This document shows positions 20,827 to 33,834 of a stretch of DNA of 64,000 nucleotides, piece by piece; position 1 is the stretch's first letter, and each line of letters opens with the position of its first letter. Source of the stretch: Biscogniauxia marginata (taxonomy: Eukaryota > Ascomycota > Sordariomycetes > Xylariales > Xylariaceae). The translations under genes were made by a program, and so were the position numbers. The DNA lies in contig MU404057.1 in NCBI GenBank assembly GCA_022695795.1, forward strand, positions 248,001-312,000. The letters run 5' to 3'. The notes beneath the pieces were generated by a model, which had not been told where the DNA came from, made no database searches, and saw nothing but the letters and a program-made list of their open reading frames with translations.

Positions 20827-23800
20827 TTGCGTCGGAACTTAGTGACCGAACTGCGGTGACGGATGTATTAATTAATTTAGTCCATATTGCAACTTCGGAA
20901 CTAAGCACATTCTAAACCGTTGATTGGTTAGGTACCTACCAGGTGCATAAGAGTACCACAGGATTGAGACAAACATAAACAAACCCGAAGGCCTTTATTG
21001 GCTTCTAATTGATTATGAATATTTTTGTGACTACAAACCGCTCTTGTTCGGCTAGGAGGGCGAGCCGGTATGGTAAGTTCTATCAACTGAGGTTCTTAGG
21101 CAAGAAAACGTTGAACTTCTCAGCATCGAACATGTCAGAAACCGCAACAACATTTAGCAACACTGTTTCAGCGCGTTAGAGCTTTGAAATATATACTTGT
21201 TACTTTAGACAGAGATTCATATCTTGCTAATTCTCAGTTTGTATGTATTCCAGATACAATCAAGTAGGTAATCATAATCAATGTATAAAATACCAGCAAT
21301 GCCACGCCGAGGCCGAAACATCTAATTAAAATCAACCGATGCTGTGATAGCTTCTACCAAATTAGACATATCTAGATATTGATATTCCATGTCAAGAAGA
21401 ATCAGTTCGCTAGTTACTTTCTGTTTAGCGTGAGTCGCTAGGAGAAGTGATGTAGGAAGATCGATAGATTTATGCAAATACATTCTGCTCAGTAGAATGT
21501 AGTTAGCATCTAAAGGGTAGGCATTTTCGATAGTTGTTGTTCTAGGCCTTCGCGTAGCAATAGTATTGTTACCTCAGTATGTTCTAGGTGCTTCATGTAT
21601 TACTTTCAGAGCCTTATGGTCATCATTTCTAGGTTTAGAGGCCGAGGGCCGAGGGCCGGAATCTTAGTCATCGCGAAGGCCGTGCCTCCGTCATAGACTA
21701 AGACATAGGACTCCGTATAAAACGATATATATTATCTCTAGCCGTAACGTGGTCGAACATCCTTCTATATGTTTATACATTTTATACTACTGAATGACTG
21801 CTCGAGCATCCTCCTCACGTTATATTATTCACAGTCATATCAAAGACGGATATACCTCTGCAGAAACATCGGCAGTTTCACTCGAGCCCGACGATATTGG
21901 TCTAATATCTGTATCATCCACAAGTTTCCTTAGATAATTCCCACTGCGGTTAGTAAATTTGTGCTCGACGAGCTGCTGCTGCTTTAGCCCGAGTCGTGGG
22001 TAAGACGGCATCTAAGGAGATTTGTTTCCAGCCATCTAGCTAATGTTATCGTAGATTCAAATTAGAAACACCCGTGCCAGCACAAGGATGCACTAATATA
22101 TGCCGCTCTGGCCACACGTTTTCATGCTAAAATCAAGATTTTGAAGCACGGACAGTACATGGTTTCCACAGACCGACCGGTGTGTCTGAGGCATCTCGTA
22201 CATTGGGTACATCTAAGATGGAATTCACCGAGTTGAAGGCATTTTGACCTGAAACAACAATGGCCAGAGCCATGACAACAAGCACAGTCCTACTGTTATG
22301 ATGCCGACAACGACGATGAACCTGGTATTAGTATTTCACCCCTTGTCGAATTTGGAAGGCGAGCTTTCATCTGATCCTCGCCATCACGTCTATCTAGTTT
22401 ATCTAGGGATAAGCCCAGGTCTAGACCTTTCTACGATAAACTGCATTATGATGGTACAAGATGCGAGATCTAGAACTTGAGCTTAAAATCTCTGCTTCCG
22501 TAAGGGGTGTCTTCAGCGGTCCCCTTGTCTATAGTGCCAGGTTGACACATATAAGGGGAAAATTTTCCGACTTCATCGACAATGTGCATACAACTAGCGC
22601 GTAGAGCTAGGTATGAGACGGTGTGGACAGTAGGCATCAAGGAGTCTCGCGCCAGTAGCCGGTAGGGCTGGGGTTGTGGGGAGAGCCGGCGGCACTAGCT
22701 AGGAGCACGGAAACTGTTTTATATGCAAGAAGAAGGCCGCTAGTTAGGAGTCACGATTCTGGGCCTCCTTGGGGAATATGTGATGTTTTCGTTTTTGCGC
22801 AAAGACCTAGGACTAGAGGGACACGGATATACGTCTGCTTTACACCCAGGTGACTCCTTTATCTTAAGCACCCTTATGTCCTGCGTTCTCAGCGCTATAA
22901 GCTACGGTAGTAAGCTAAGCCCCTGGCGCCAGATACAATCAGTTGTAGCTCTTCGCGCAATAACGACGTTTGTGCCTACCTACGAATGCTAGAATTGTGA
23001 CAGTTCGGAGCCAGTGAGGGCGGTATTTGGGTGATTCAAAAACTGTTCTGCATTAGTTTGTATTCTGTAGACCTGGTGTTAGCAAGGCTATGTCCGCATG
23101 AGCCACCATCATACCTCCTCCGCAATACGGAACCCTATCAAGACAAGTATAACCATACAAGGCGGCATACCTCGTTAGCCAAATCTAACACCTATACTCT
23201 CTCAACGGTGTGTACTTTTGTGACTACAGAAGCTAGCTCCGAACTAGTTGTTACGCGAGGGGCTAGAATCAAAGGTACCTTCAAAGCGGTGTTTTGCCAT
23301 ACAAGAAGCCTCCTTGTTTCCGGTCGCTGTTATACCTACAGTTCTCCTCATTGCAGCAAACCCTTCCCAACCAAGTTTCAACAATAACTCCTTCTGGAGG
23401 CTTCTGACAGGATGTGCTTATCAATAGTTTCCTAATAGGAACATCTGTCTGCTCCGAATGAACCCGGTGAGATATAGGATGTAAAAGATGTGCTATGATC
23501 GTGTATACAGATAATTTATTCTAATACACACCCCTTATTCTATCCGCTTCCCCGTTCCCTCCCTTCTAAAATATATTGTATGCTGTCTTCTTACTTCTGA
23601 CAAATAATAATCTCGTGATATAACTACATATCAAGTATTCAACTTCTACAGTATCCCTTGCTGTAAACAAGTACCTTGGACACATTCATGACTGTGATAT
23701 AATTGGTCCTATTCATTCCTCTAGGGATGGAGCCATAAAAGCCACAATTATGCGTGATGAGTATCTTCAGACCCTAGCGTTCTAGGCAAGAAGCTTGGTA

Positions 23801-26800
23801 TTCGCGCCCGGTCTGGACGGCTCTCCATCAAATTCCACAGGGCACGTACACTACACAGGGATAGTTCATGTATAAATATTCTCACACCGTCTGTTCATAT
23901 CATCTTAACGCCTTGGTGGCCAGCCCTACGGATCTCTTGGTAATCCCCTTGATTATGGTGTACAATTATCAAGATCTGATTTTCCGAAAAGTACCTAGCT
24001 TTCATAAAACTGAAGCGTAAATATACCTTATGATACAATTAAATGATATAGCAGTAGGTAGATTTTGTTGCTAAGCTACAATAAGCAACTCTAAGATAAT
24101 ACTCTATAACCCTATCTATCCAAGTATATGAGTTTCCTCGCGGAATATGAGTGTCATAGATCAATGCTAACAACTAGTCTTTTTCTATCAGACATTGAGG
24201 CTTTAACATTAGCAATAAAATACAAGGTTTAAGCTTCATTACGTTCGTTATTTAATCTAATTGACACAAGTTCCGGATCAACTCCTGACCTCGAGAATAT
24301 AACCGGGACGGCGAGTAGAGTAATAGCATACTGCGTGTTAAGTGACTTAAGTGAAACGTACTGAGAGTAACTCGATATTAACTCACGATCAACCTGGAAC
24401 CTCTTCTAACGAGAATCATATCGACTTTAATGCTTATATCATCTCATCACAGTGCGGAAGTTGTCTTACCGCTCGTATTCACAAATTCACAAATTACGTT
24501 TAATACTGAGAATAGTGAATACCAGCCTACAACTATGCCGGGGTATCTTCAAGACAATGTATGTATACATCAGCAGGCTAGTGAGGTTAAGCCGTTTAAT
24601 TTTACTAATCGCAGCCTCCTCCATTAGCAAATCTCGCCGCGCATTATCGGCTCGGAAACAATGTATGAAGCTGGCCCTCCGCAATAGATCTTCGTAATGA
24701 TATCATTATATAATGTACTCTTGGATACTTGTATAATCGATTTTCATTACTCTATACTTTTATAGATTGGCCTCGCCCCATCTAATCGTACCAGCCCTAC
24801 GGGCTCGCCGCATGTGCCAATCCCCAAATAACCACAGATAGGGCTGGACCTCGATAGACGTTCCAATTGCATAGGACATCCCATTGGTTCCCGTGTAACG
24901 GATTTAAGTCAGTTATCATATTCCATGATTTTATATGGCACGTGGTCGTACGTTCTCAAGGAAAACAAACCACGTGAAGCAATTTCCTGCGGAAGATTCC
25001 TCTTTCTTTCATTATCAAATTGCCGATCAGGCACCGAGACTCGACCCAAAGAGCCCTCTGCACCCTTGGTGATACCTCACGCTTGAGCTCGTTTGGGCGT
25101 GATATTTCGTGTCGTTACCGATTTGGCACAAGGGTTATCTCCGCCACTTCCTTGACAGCGCGCATATTCGACGTTCTCTGTCTCCCTTGGTGCGGCTCAC
25201 CGACGTGATCAAGCTATGGCCTAGCCCCAGGCGGTGCCTGAGATTTGAAATTACGGAAACAAAGCTCCGCTGAGCATCGAGCTCCACAGCCAGAATAACT
25301 TCATCACCAAGGTCTAGTGTAAACACGGCAGTTACCATCACCACTTCTCTATACATCGGTATCAACATGTGAAGGGGTAAATTCCCCAGAGCAATACTCC
25401 TTGATAATGGCCAAGCAGTCTAGAACGCGCCAAGCTTTTATTGTCAAGAGCGCTTGATGCCGATCACATGAGCAGATAGGGATCGCCTCACCTGGTTAGA
25501 CATTCATGGCAGTATACACTGCCTGCCTGCTGCCCTATATGGAGGCGCCGTGGGGGCGCTGTCAACAATTGCCGGTCTCTATTATGTACCTGTAAGTGAG
25601 ATCATTGTTCTTGGCAGGGCAGGTACGTCGCAAGTCCCTTTAGTTCCCTTGAAGTCCCTTTCTGCCTCTCGTCAAAGCTCTGACAGCTTGCTTAGCTGCC
25701 GAGGGGCCTAGACAAACAAACAAACAGATAGATACCTCGGCTCAGCATGGCATAGGTATACAACATGACATGTCACAATGCATTGCATAAAAAAGGGGAT
25801 GTGAGAGAGGGAGGAAAAAAAGGGGAAATATCCATGTGAACCAGTACGAGCTGCAGACGCGTTACCCTCGCTGTCGGCATCCTTGGCGGCGATCCCCGTT
25901 TGGCTGGGCTTGATTTTCCGTTGAGTATACCTAGCCCTTAGGCCGTGTTGCTTCCCGCCTTGTCCCGCTGGGCTAAGCAAGGCTCAAAGATAGCACAACC
26001 TTGGGGGGTTTCACCGCGAACGTGCACCAACCCACGCCAAGGAGGGAGGGGTTGCGTATGTAGCGGGAGGCTTAGAACGTTTGGGGGTCTTGCTGTGACG
26101 CGAGCAACGGAGGGTAGCCAAGTGCCGTGACCGTGTCCCTTCATTGCCAGAATAGCAGAGTGTGGATAGGAAACAAATGTAACTCGGGGTTCTAAAGCAT
26201 ATTGGCTCCGATGATTTGCGGGAACGGCATATAAACTGCCTAGGCAAGGCTAGGTTAGCAGAGCTAGGATAGCTAAAACGTCTACGCTCCATGCTCCAGG
26301 ATCTACCTCGCATGTTTCCGGGGTCCTTAAGATTAGTCAGCGGAGTCTGGAGGCACTTGTGTATGTTGATCGGCAGGCTTAGATGCTTAAATACACCTAC
26401 AAGGGCGTATAAACATACATGTGCATACCGTTAATTACCATCGGCTAAGAGTGACAGCGCTGATCAAACCAAACCTGCGTCATTGTGGGAGGCTAATGGA
26501 AACCCGAATTAGTGTAGCGGTTTGGGCTGACAGGCTCGTGATGATCCAAACTACTTCACTGGTGGCCTCGTCGGACTTTCGGGCTTCTTGGATGGGGTTT
26601 CGTAATCCCGACGGTGAGGAACACCGTTTTGTATTAATCAATTCACCTTACCCATGTGGGCGAGGCCTATGGCCGATTAATAACGAGAGGGACGAAAATC
26701 GGTCATCAAGGTGCATGATTTATGTAAGGCGAATCACAGAAATGACCGGGGGAGCATTATCGGGGTCTTTTAGATCTGCATACAATGGTTGCATACAATA

Positions 26801-29800
26801 GTCTGCAACAATCGAGCTCTTGTTATAGCTACAGGGGGGAAACTGTAGTCGTCGAATCCACAGTTTTACGTCTTGTAAACCGCGATGTTAATTGTTCCCC
26901 GTCCCCAACCGCGATGTTGGAGCCTCGTCGATGGATCTAATAAATCAATGATATCATGATCAATACGGCCACTTATACATGTGCCTGCTAGCCATCGGAC
27001 TTATCAAGTATAGCGTACTACATATTGCTGCTGGTCTCCCTCCCACTACAATCCACCATCCCACATAACAACACGATATACCCACAAAACAGGATTAGTC
27101 AGGTGGTGCTCCTCAGTTACTAATTAGGTAGTTTCGTTATAAGTTTGGTTGTGTGGACGACGGTCCGAGAGGAAACTGGCGAATCATGTTATTTTCCCCA
27201 CGGAGTATACCGTTCTAGACCCCCTTCATGCGCCATCTGAGACTACTGTTTGTGTAGGTATAACTTGGTTCTTCCAGACAGGCGCGCGTCGTACTATCGT
27301 GAAAAGGGGAGTCGCCTTATGGACCTCACATTCGCCCACACGAAGCCTAATTCAACAAGTGAGCCAGGCTCGGGATAAAGGTGAAACCCAGATAAACCCT
27401 TAGATCGGTTCGCAGCAGATCAGACCCCAGGATTTAGTCGATCGTTTTGGCTCAATCAACTAGCCAACCAACCAACCGAATAACTGCCCAATTAGCCGAG
27501 GTGCGGTATAGGACACGGCAAATACAGCATCGTCAATATAGTCAAGATGTATCCGTAAAGAGAAAAACGACTCGCTTATACAGAGCAAGGAATGAGGCTT
27601 CGGATTTTTACCCGAGCACTCGGTTTTCCCCCCCTGAATACTACGACTAGTCAATCTCGAAACAATAGATTCGAAAGAATGCCGACGTGAACCGTGTAAT
27701 GTTCTCTTCTTAGCTAAGTGTTTCGCATATCATAACTCAAAACGCCTGGGTCCTGAACGAAGCACAATGATATGATCATCAGAGCGGCGGTGTTGTCGTT
27801 GACGATTATCCGTCTCAAACATATAGAGAACTACATAAGTACATACATGTCAAATTATAGCTCGGTGGATCGAAGTTCTTAGCCCGTGGGGGCGACCTAC
27901 TATCGCGATGTGGCACTCTATCAAGTACTACATGAATGTCACCGGACGATCGCCCTCAGCTCTACATGTATATTTTCTGTTCTATTTCGAACCCCTCAAA
28001 AGCACGGTACTTTTCTAGTCCGCTGCTGAAAATAGCTTAAAGGCGTGTGTATGCAGTAATGTAATGTGCACGGGGAAAATGGATGAGCTAGGTGGCTGGT
28101 ATTGGTGAAACCCCATAGTCGATATCTTCGAAGGGCGATCCCCCCTACCTAGCCTAACCATGTAACTTACAGTATAAGCATACACACATATATACCTGAC
28201 ACATATACCTAATATACATGTGGCGCGGGAGACGGAGGGTCGCTAAAGTCCGCCGACGGGGAAGCGTGGACAGAATGGGGGCGTCTAATAGCTCTCGATT
28301 ACATTCGGGATAACCATAATCTCGCATCTCTCTCTTGTGTCCCCGTCTCTCGGCGTTAAGAACGCACTTAGGATGTAGGCTAACCTGACTTAACCAACCG
28401 ACGAACATAACATTGATTTGGAGTTTGCTCTACTTCTCTCTCCCTCTTTTTCTTTCGCATGCGCAACACGCGGGTGGCGCACGTCCCCCGTAGAACTAAG
28501 TACAGTATTGTACTCCTCACCGGCCGTATACGTATTCGGGACAATTAGACCTATCATATCCCAATGTAGGCAATCTCGTATGTACTTACTATCTTTGTGA
28601 GCCATGATACATACTTGGCCGTGCCATTTTAGAGAGATTTCCCTTATGCTAAGCACGCCTTTTATTATTATTGCATGTTGGGCTGGCAGCTTGGCTACAA
28701 TACGCACAGCCATATACCTACGTGTGTCGCTTAGTCACCCGGCCAATTCCACCTTCTCGTATGTCGTAATTAGGTAGGGGAGGATACAGACCGGTAAGGG
28801 GAAAAGTAGGTTAGCTGCTAGTCTAGAAGCGCCAAGATATCGCATTCCAGGTTGCTTAATTGAAGGGAAAGCTACTGGCAGTTGGGTTTGGGTAAGTCAT
28901 GTTAACCGTTTGAACTACCTAGTCAACTGGTTAAACTGATCCATGAAAACCTATTCCATGGGCGAGCCCAGCCCTATGTAGCCTTGCGCACCTACCGACC
29001 TCAGTCTAGAAGCTTTGCTACGTACGAAATTGGAAAATGATTCAGGATGAATTCAAGGATTCAAGAATTCAGGATAATGCTTTGCTTAGCTGGGTAGAAC
29101 GTTGTATTAGTCATTCGGATCGCCTATACCCCCCCCCCCCCCCTTCCCCCAATCCCATCCTCTTACCCCCCCCTGGTATGTAAGATGCTTGATGGTGGTT
29201 GAATGGATGGATCTAGGCGCAGCAGAAAGCTTTGAAATCACCTGTGCGACACTGCATACATACATTGCATGCACGTCCATTATTACCTTTGTTGGCAATG
29301 GCCGAGCCCTACAGTAGCAGGTAACCTATCCATCGATCATTTTGGCCCAAAACTACCCCTTGCTCTGCTGTGCTGTCCTGGCGGCGTAAGGCCACTCGCA
29401 TTGTCACGCCGCAGACAAGAAATAAACGGCATAAAACCAAAGGATAAAGTGACCTACACTACATACAGGTACGGTATGTAGAGCAAAACGTATGAGCTTT
29501 CGGATTCGCTCTCACCGATGATTGGTTGGACCTCGGCGGTGGGTGGCACGAGCTTCAATGACATACCTAATCTAGGTACAGGGATTCTGTTGTGTTATAA
29601 TGAGATATCTGTGGCTGAGTGAGCATTCCATTCGTCACTCTCGATCTTAGGGCTGGCTATTGGGGAGGGACAGAGTAGGGAGGCGGACATCTTAGGCTTG
29701 TGGATCTCTTCCACATAAACATGCATCACGTTTTTTGTCGTCTCACCGACTGCTGCACGGTAACTTTCCCATTTGAGAATCCCGTTTAATTGACATGGAG

Positions 29801-30924
29801 GAAGAGAGAGAGAAAGCCTGAACCCTGGATTCCTTGCCACGGTGGTGTTAGCGGGGGGAGCTGAAGAAAGACAGTTTCCTAACCCCTCCCCTGCTTGACA
29901 GATGCCGTAAGCTAGCTAGCTGGGTGAGCACGCGGTCCGGATGCTACTTCGCATCGCATATTATTTTGTAAGACGGCCCTGAAGGCCTTGCCTAGGCAGA
30001 GGGGATCAGTGTCTAGTATATGTTAACGAGGCTGGGTCCTTCAGCTGGGAGCATCGCTGCACAGGGAACACATGTGGCAGACAACGCGAAGGGACTGATT
30101 TATAAATAAACCCAGACTCATTTGCGTGTGTAACTAGGTAGGTATGCACGATGGATTTGAGTTAGGCAGTGCCTCGCAGGATACTAGTAGCTTCGGGGTA
30201 GGTAGGGATCTCGCCTTGTTTGGGTGGGATTAAACGCGAGAGCGAAAAACATTCAGATAAGGAAAGGGAAGAGAGAGATTACGGAGTATAGGTACGTAGG
30301 GTTCGTAGTAATCCCGCCATTAGACGGAGAAATTCCATCCTATTTCTAGGATAGTGAGATGTAGTGGATGTGTAAGAACCTTATGTGAGGGGGGCGAATA
30401 TGAAAAGAAACCCGACAAAAGCGCAACTAGGCCATGTGTATCACTCGCCGGGATAGGGGTCCCCGAAACGTGGCCGAATTCCAAATAGGCATGACTATTG
30501 GCTTTTTCTTCCATTTTAGAAATTGTTCATTTATGTATGTTGGTAATGCGGATATGTCATTATTGGGCCCAACGGCCTGTATTGTACAGTACAGTATGCG
30601 CTCTCCCTTACTTCGCTCAAGGGGGCTGTGTCGGATGTACGTGAGATATCTGCCAACGCCTACATCGATGCATTCCTTCTACGCAGTTGGTAGTAGTACA
30701 TCTGGATGTTCAAATGAAGACCTGGTTCCAAAGGGAATCCTTCTATCGCTATCCCCGTCCGCTAATCTCCGTTGCGCACCATAGCCGGAGTTGGTGGTGC
30801 CAGTGGATTCCTGTGAACGCCATGCAAGAATCGCGATGAATCGAATGCGATACTCATCAGAGAGAACCTCCCCCACTCCCAGCATTTCCTCCAATCATCA
30901 TCATCTTGGCCCTATATGTCGAAT
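20827..30924. other. 10 kb gene-poor region
   Basis: I find no gene, RNA or recognisable transposon domain on either strand in 10 kb. Frames longer than 100 codons (such as 26421-26801 + and 28390-28713 -) show no family motif, no splice-consistent extension and irregular composition. Short TACGGAGTA-type words recur (near 21711, 27199, 30280). A C15 homopolymer lies at 29129-29143. The region may be decayed repeats, but with a single window copy number cannot be judged. The right end contains the 3' flank of the Zn2Cys6 regulator. Confidence 0.5.
29129..29143. repeat. Poly-C (15)
   Basis: Homopolymer followed by further C-rich blocks to about 29172; a likely sequencing/assembly weak spot. 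Confidence 0.85.
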
Positions 30925-32149
30925 TCATGTCCGCAATGACTCCATATTGTATCCTGAATAGATCATCGGGTCGCCCATACCCAACATAACTTCCGAATTC
31001 TGAACGTTGATCATGTGAGGCTTGATCGTGCCAAATTCCGACTCGACGAGGCCCTGATTCAGCATCATCTCCGCCATGTTGAGGTCCATCTGGGACAAGA
31101 AATGTGGCGGGATATCCATCGACGAAGGGCGGCTCATGTCCCACGATGAGAAGGTCGGTGCTGAAGGCGATTGAACGGCAAATAAACTCCTCGAAGGGTC
31201 GACGTCGTTCTGCATAGTATTCGTATCGAAATCGTTATATGATGAGGTGAAACTCTGCGGCGACATAGTCTGGAGGTTCTGTTGGTTGCCTAGCATCGCT
31301 TTTCTGTAGTCCTGCTCAAAATCCGAATGGTCGAGTTCTGATGAGCTTGCACGGTCGGTCCGGGTGCAATTCGACTCAGTCTCTGATTTGTGTTCTGCTG
31401 ATTGTGATTCCCTCTCCTTCTGCTGAGCTTCTAGCTCTGCTGCCAATTTCGACAAGCCCGCCTCGTCCTCTGGAAAGACGGAATGAGGCGGGAGATCGGC
31501 GTCCGCATTGGGTCGTATGCATCCGAGTTTCGTGGCGATGTTATGTATTACGGGTTGGCCTCTGTCGTTGAGCTCGGGCTCACCCAGGTCCCACGACTGC
31601 CCATTCCTGACCATGGCATATAGCTTGTGAACGGTGGCAATTAATGCGAATTGGGTATTTTCCAGGACCTCGGCATATCTAATTAAGAGTTAGCGACTTG
31701 CTAAGACGTATCATGAGTACCTTGGGGGGGGCTATACCCTCTAGGCAATTGCTTGTACTCAGTCTTTTTTCGGGTTCCTGCTGTACATACGAGACCGTCG
31801 TCCTTACACCTTTTACACGGGAATTCCCCATCACACTGTGTTCCAAGTCAGCAAGGTCTCACCCGCTTGAAATCGACCAATATAATTGACTAGTTACCTT
31901 CGTCTTCTTCATTCTGCACCTCTCACATGCCTTCCATACTCTCTTATGCCTGCTGTCAACGCCAGCGTGTGGTGAGAGGGGTGCATGGTCGTGAAGCGAA
32001 GAATGGGAATGTGAGAGATGGTTGGCTGATCGCTTGGTACCACGATGCATTGGCTTGACAGACTTGGTACTAGACGCCGTGGTCCTCCGAGAAGTTGTGG
32101 TTGTCTTCATGTTCTCTTCCGTTGGTGGTGTTGGTATCCCGCTTTCCAT
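30925..32149 (-). CDS. Zn(II)2Cys6 transcription factor (fluffy-like)
   Basis: Exons 32149-31898, 31835-31738 and 31678-30925 join to 367 residues; introns are GT-AG. The binuclear zinc cluster spans the first intron: Cys75, 78, 85, 91, 94 and 101 in ACERCRMKKTK|CDGEFPCKRC, the C-x2-C-x6-C-x5-C-x2-C-x6-C pattern. Right after it comes RKKTEYKQLPRGYAEVLE, a linker/dimerisation stretch conserved in a developmental subgroup of these regulators. The rest is polar, Ser/Gln-rich with DMSRPSSMDIPPHFLSQMDL and no classical fungal_trans middle homology region. Start chosen at MESGIPTPPTEEN, the first ATG; an upstream in-frame extension has only a GTG. It should be nuclear and bind CGG-type half sites. 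Resemblance to the conidiation regulator fluffy is from memory of motif text and is only tentative. Confidence 0.85.
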
Positions 32150-33771
32150 TTTGGGCGATGACTTATACAGCGTTGGAGGGGGGGTGGGTATGAGGTTTTG
32201 GTAGAGAGTGAATAGGTATATGGCTCGGGTGTGCCACACGTAAGCCTTTTAAAGGAAATCTAAAAAGAGGGAGAAAAGGAAACTAAGTATGAGACCGAAG
32301 AACGGAGACGACTTGGGAAAAAATCGGATTGTAGATACAATAATATGGCTGTCTAACAGGGGGATTAATAATGCGACCAAACTGAACCGAGCTTTTGTGT
32401 AGGGCGTAAAGATTATGTGATGTTCCCTCTTTAGGCCCGGCAACTTTATTCTGAGAAGCACTAGACCATCGAAGCGTAATAGTACCGTAGTAAAGAGAAA
32501 AAGGGAACCGGGGGGGTTATGACTTTCGATCGGCCGTGCTTTATGTCCGAGGTGCGGGTCAAGTATGTGCTGACGGGTCGATTTTGGTAGCGGCAAGTCT
32601 TGGATCAAGTCAGGACCAACGAGGCGCCCAACAGTAAGCCCTCATGCCAGGATGATGCTCTGTAGCAGTCTTTACTGTAGCAGTCGACGGGGATGTTGAT
32701 CGATGAAGGGCTTCTCTTTGTCTGGAATTGTCACGACATGCAAGGCCCTTTGTAGTAGGCTGTAGGGAAGTATAGGAACAAGTGATGGATTATAAATACA
32801 GTCCCGAAGTGGAAACCTCCTTCGCTAACTGCCTTATATGGAGTTGTAGGTTAGGGATAGGAGCATATCGAGCTCATCATAGATCAAGGAGTAAGGAACA
32901 GGACCAGCAGAGGGTTCGCTTGGGCCCTGATCCTCTTATATTCAAACCCGAGTCTCCAGGACGTGTTAGTCGATTCGTCACGTCCCTGGCGAAGCAGTTT
33001 TGTGCATCTCTAGTTTCTTGGTAACTGGCTACACATACCTAGTTCGTGATAATTAGTAAGAACAAGAAGGCATGGCTAAGATCCGTTCAGGCAAGCCGGG
33101 CCAAGTAAGTGACCAGACGATACTTGTAGATACATCGGTCTGGAGCTTTCGAAAGTGGCCGAACAGATTGTCGTGGCTCAGTAAGCCTGCGCCTGTAAGA
33201 ATGCACGGGTTTCGCAATTCAGTTACTTACGCTAGCCTACCTAGTTGCACAGTACGTACAACAAAGTATTGGCATAATTCCATTTGGACCCCCCTGGTCG
33301 GACTTATGCCTCAACGGCCTATTCTCGCAGAACATGGCCACATGGCCATCCTAGTCTGCACAACTCGCAGGGCGGGACCCCACCGGTCCGTAATCTATTC
33401 AACAACGCCGTTTAACAGTCAGGACGGTCAAATTCACAATGCCGAGTCTGCTTAAGTCACTAAACATCTAGGCAAAAACGCCCAGCCCCCCCTGTCCCAG
33501 GATTGGGCCTTGTGGCTGTCAAAGGTAAACCATGAAAAGCGGGCAGGGAGATAGCGAATGCGATGAGGTGCGGCCGCTCTTGCAACGGTTCCTCTGCTAT
33601 GGATTGCTTCCTAACCACATTTTCCATGCGACCTAAACTAAACTAGGGGGCGAATCATATCGATAATTGGCAACATCTCATATTTTATCGAGTATCCCCT
33701 GTGCCCCAGGTTTTCTTCTTGTTTGGATCGTCATAGTCTAGCCCTATGCCTACGCTCAGACAGCCTGAGAA

Positions 33772-33834
33772 TACGGAGGCGGCGGCCAAAACGTTAATGA
33801 GCTTTGTTGTTTTGTTTTGGCCGCGGCCTCCGTA
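33772..33834. repeat. 63-bp hairpin with 21-22 bp arms
   Basis: The left arm TACGGAGGCGGCGGCCAAAA and right arm TTTTGGCCGCGGCCTCCGTA are near-perfect inverted copies (one GGC/CGC difference) with a ~21-base T/G-rich loop. The terminal TACGGAGG resembles ends of tiny foldback or MITE elements in fungi. It is too far from a gene end to be a 3' processing signal for either neighbour. Confidence 0.75.

Noticed and set aside
26421..26801. 126-codon plus-strand frame in the gene-poor region
   Set aside because: No family motif, no splice-consistent extension, and the flanks show no promoter-like tract.
31859..32239. Start of the Zn2Cys6 regulator at 32239
   Set aside because: That codon is GTG; the first ATG in frame is at 32149.
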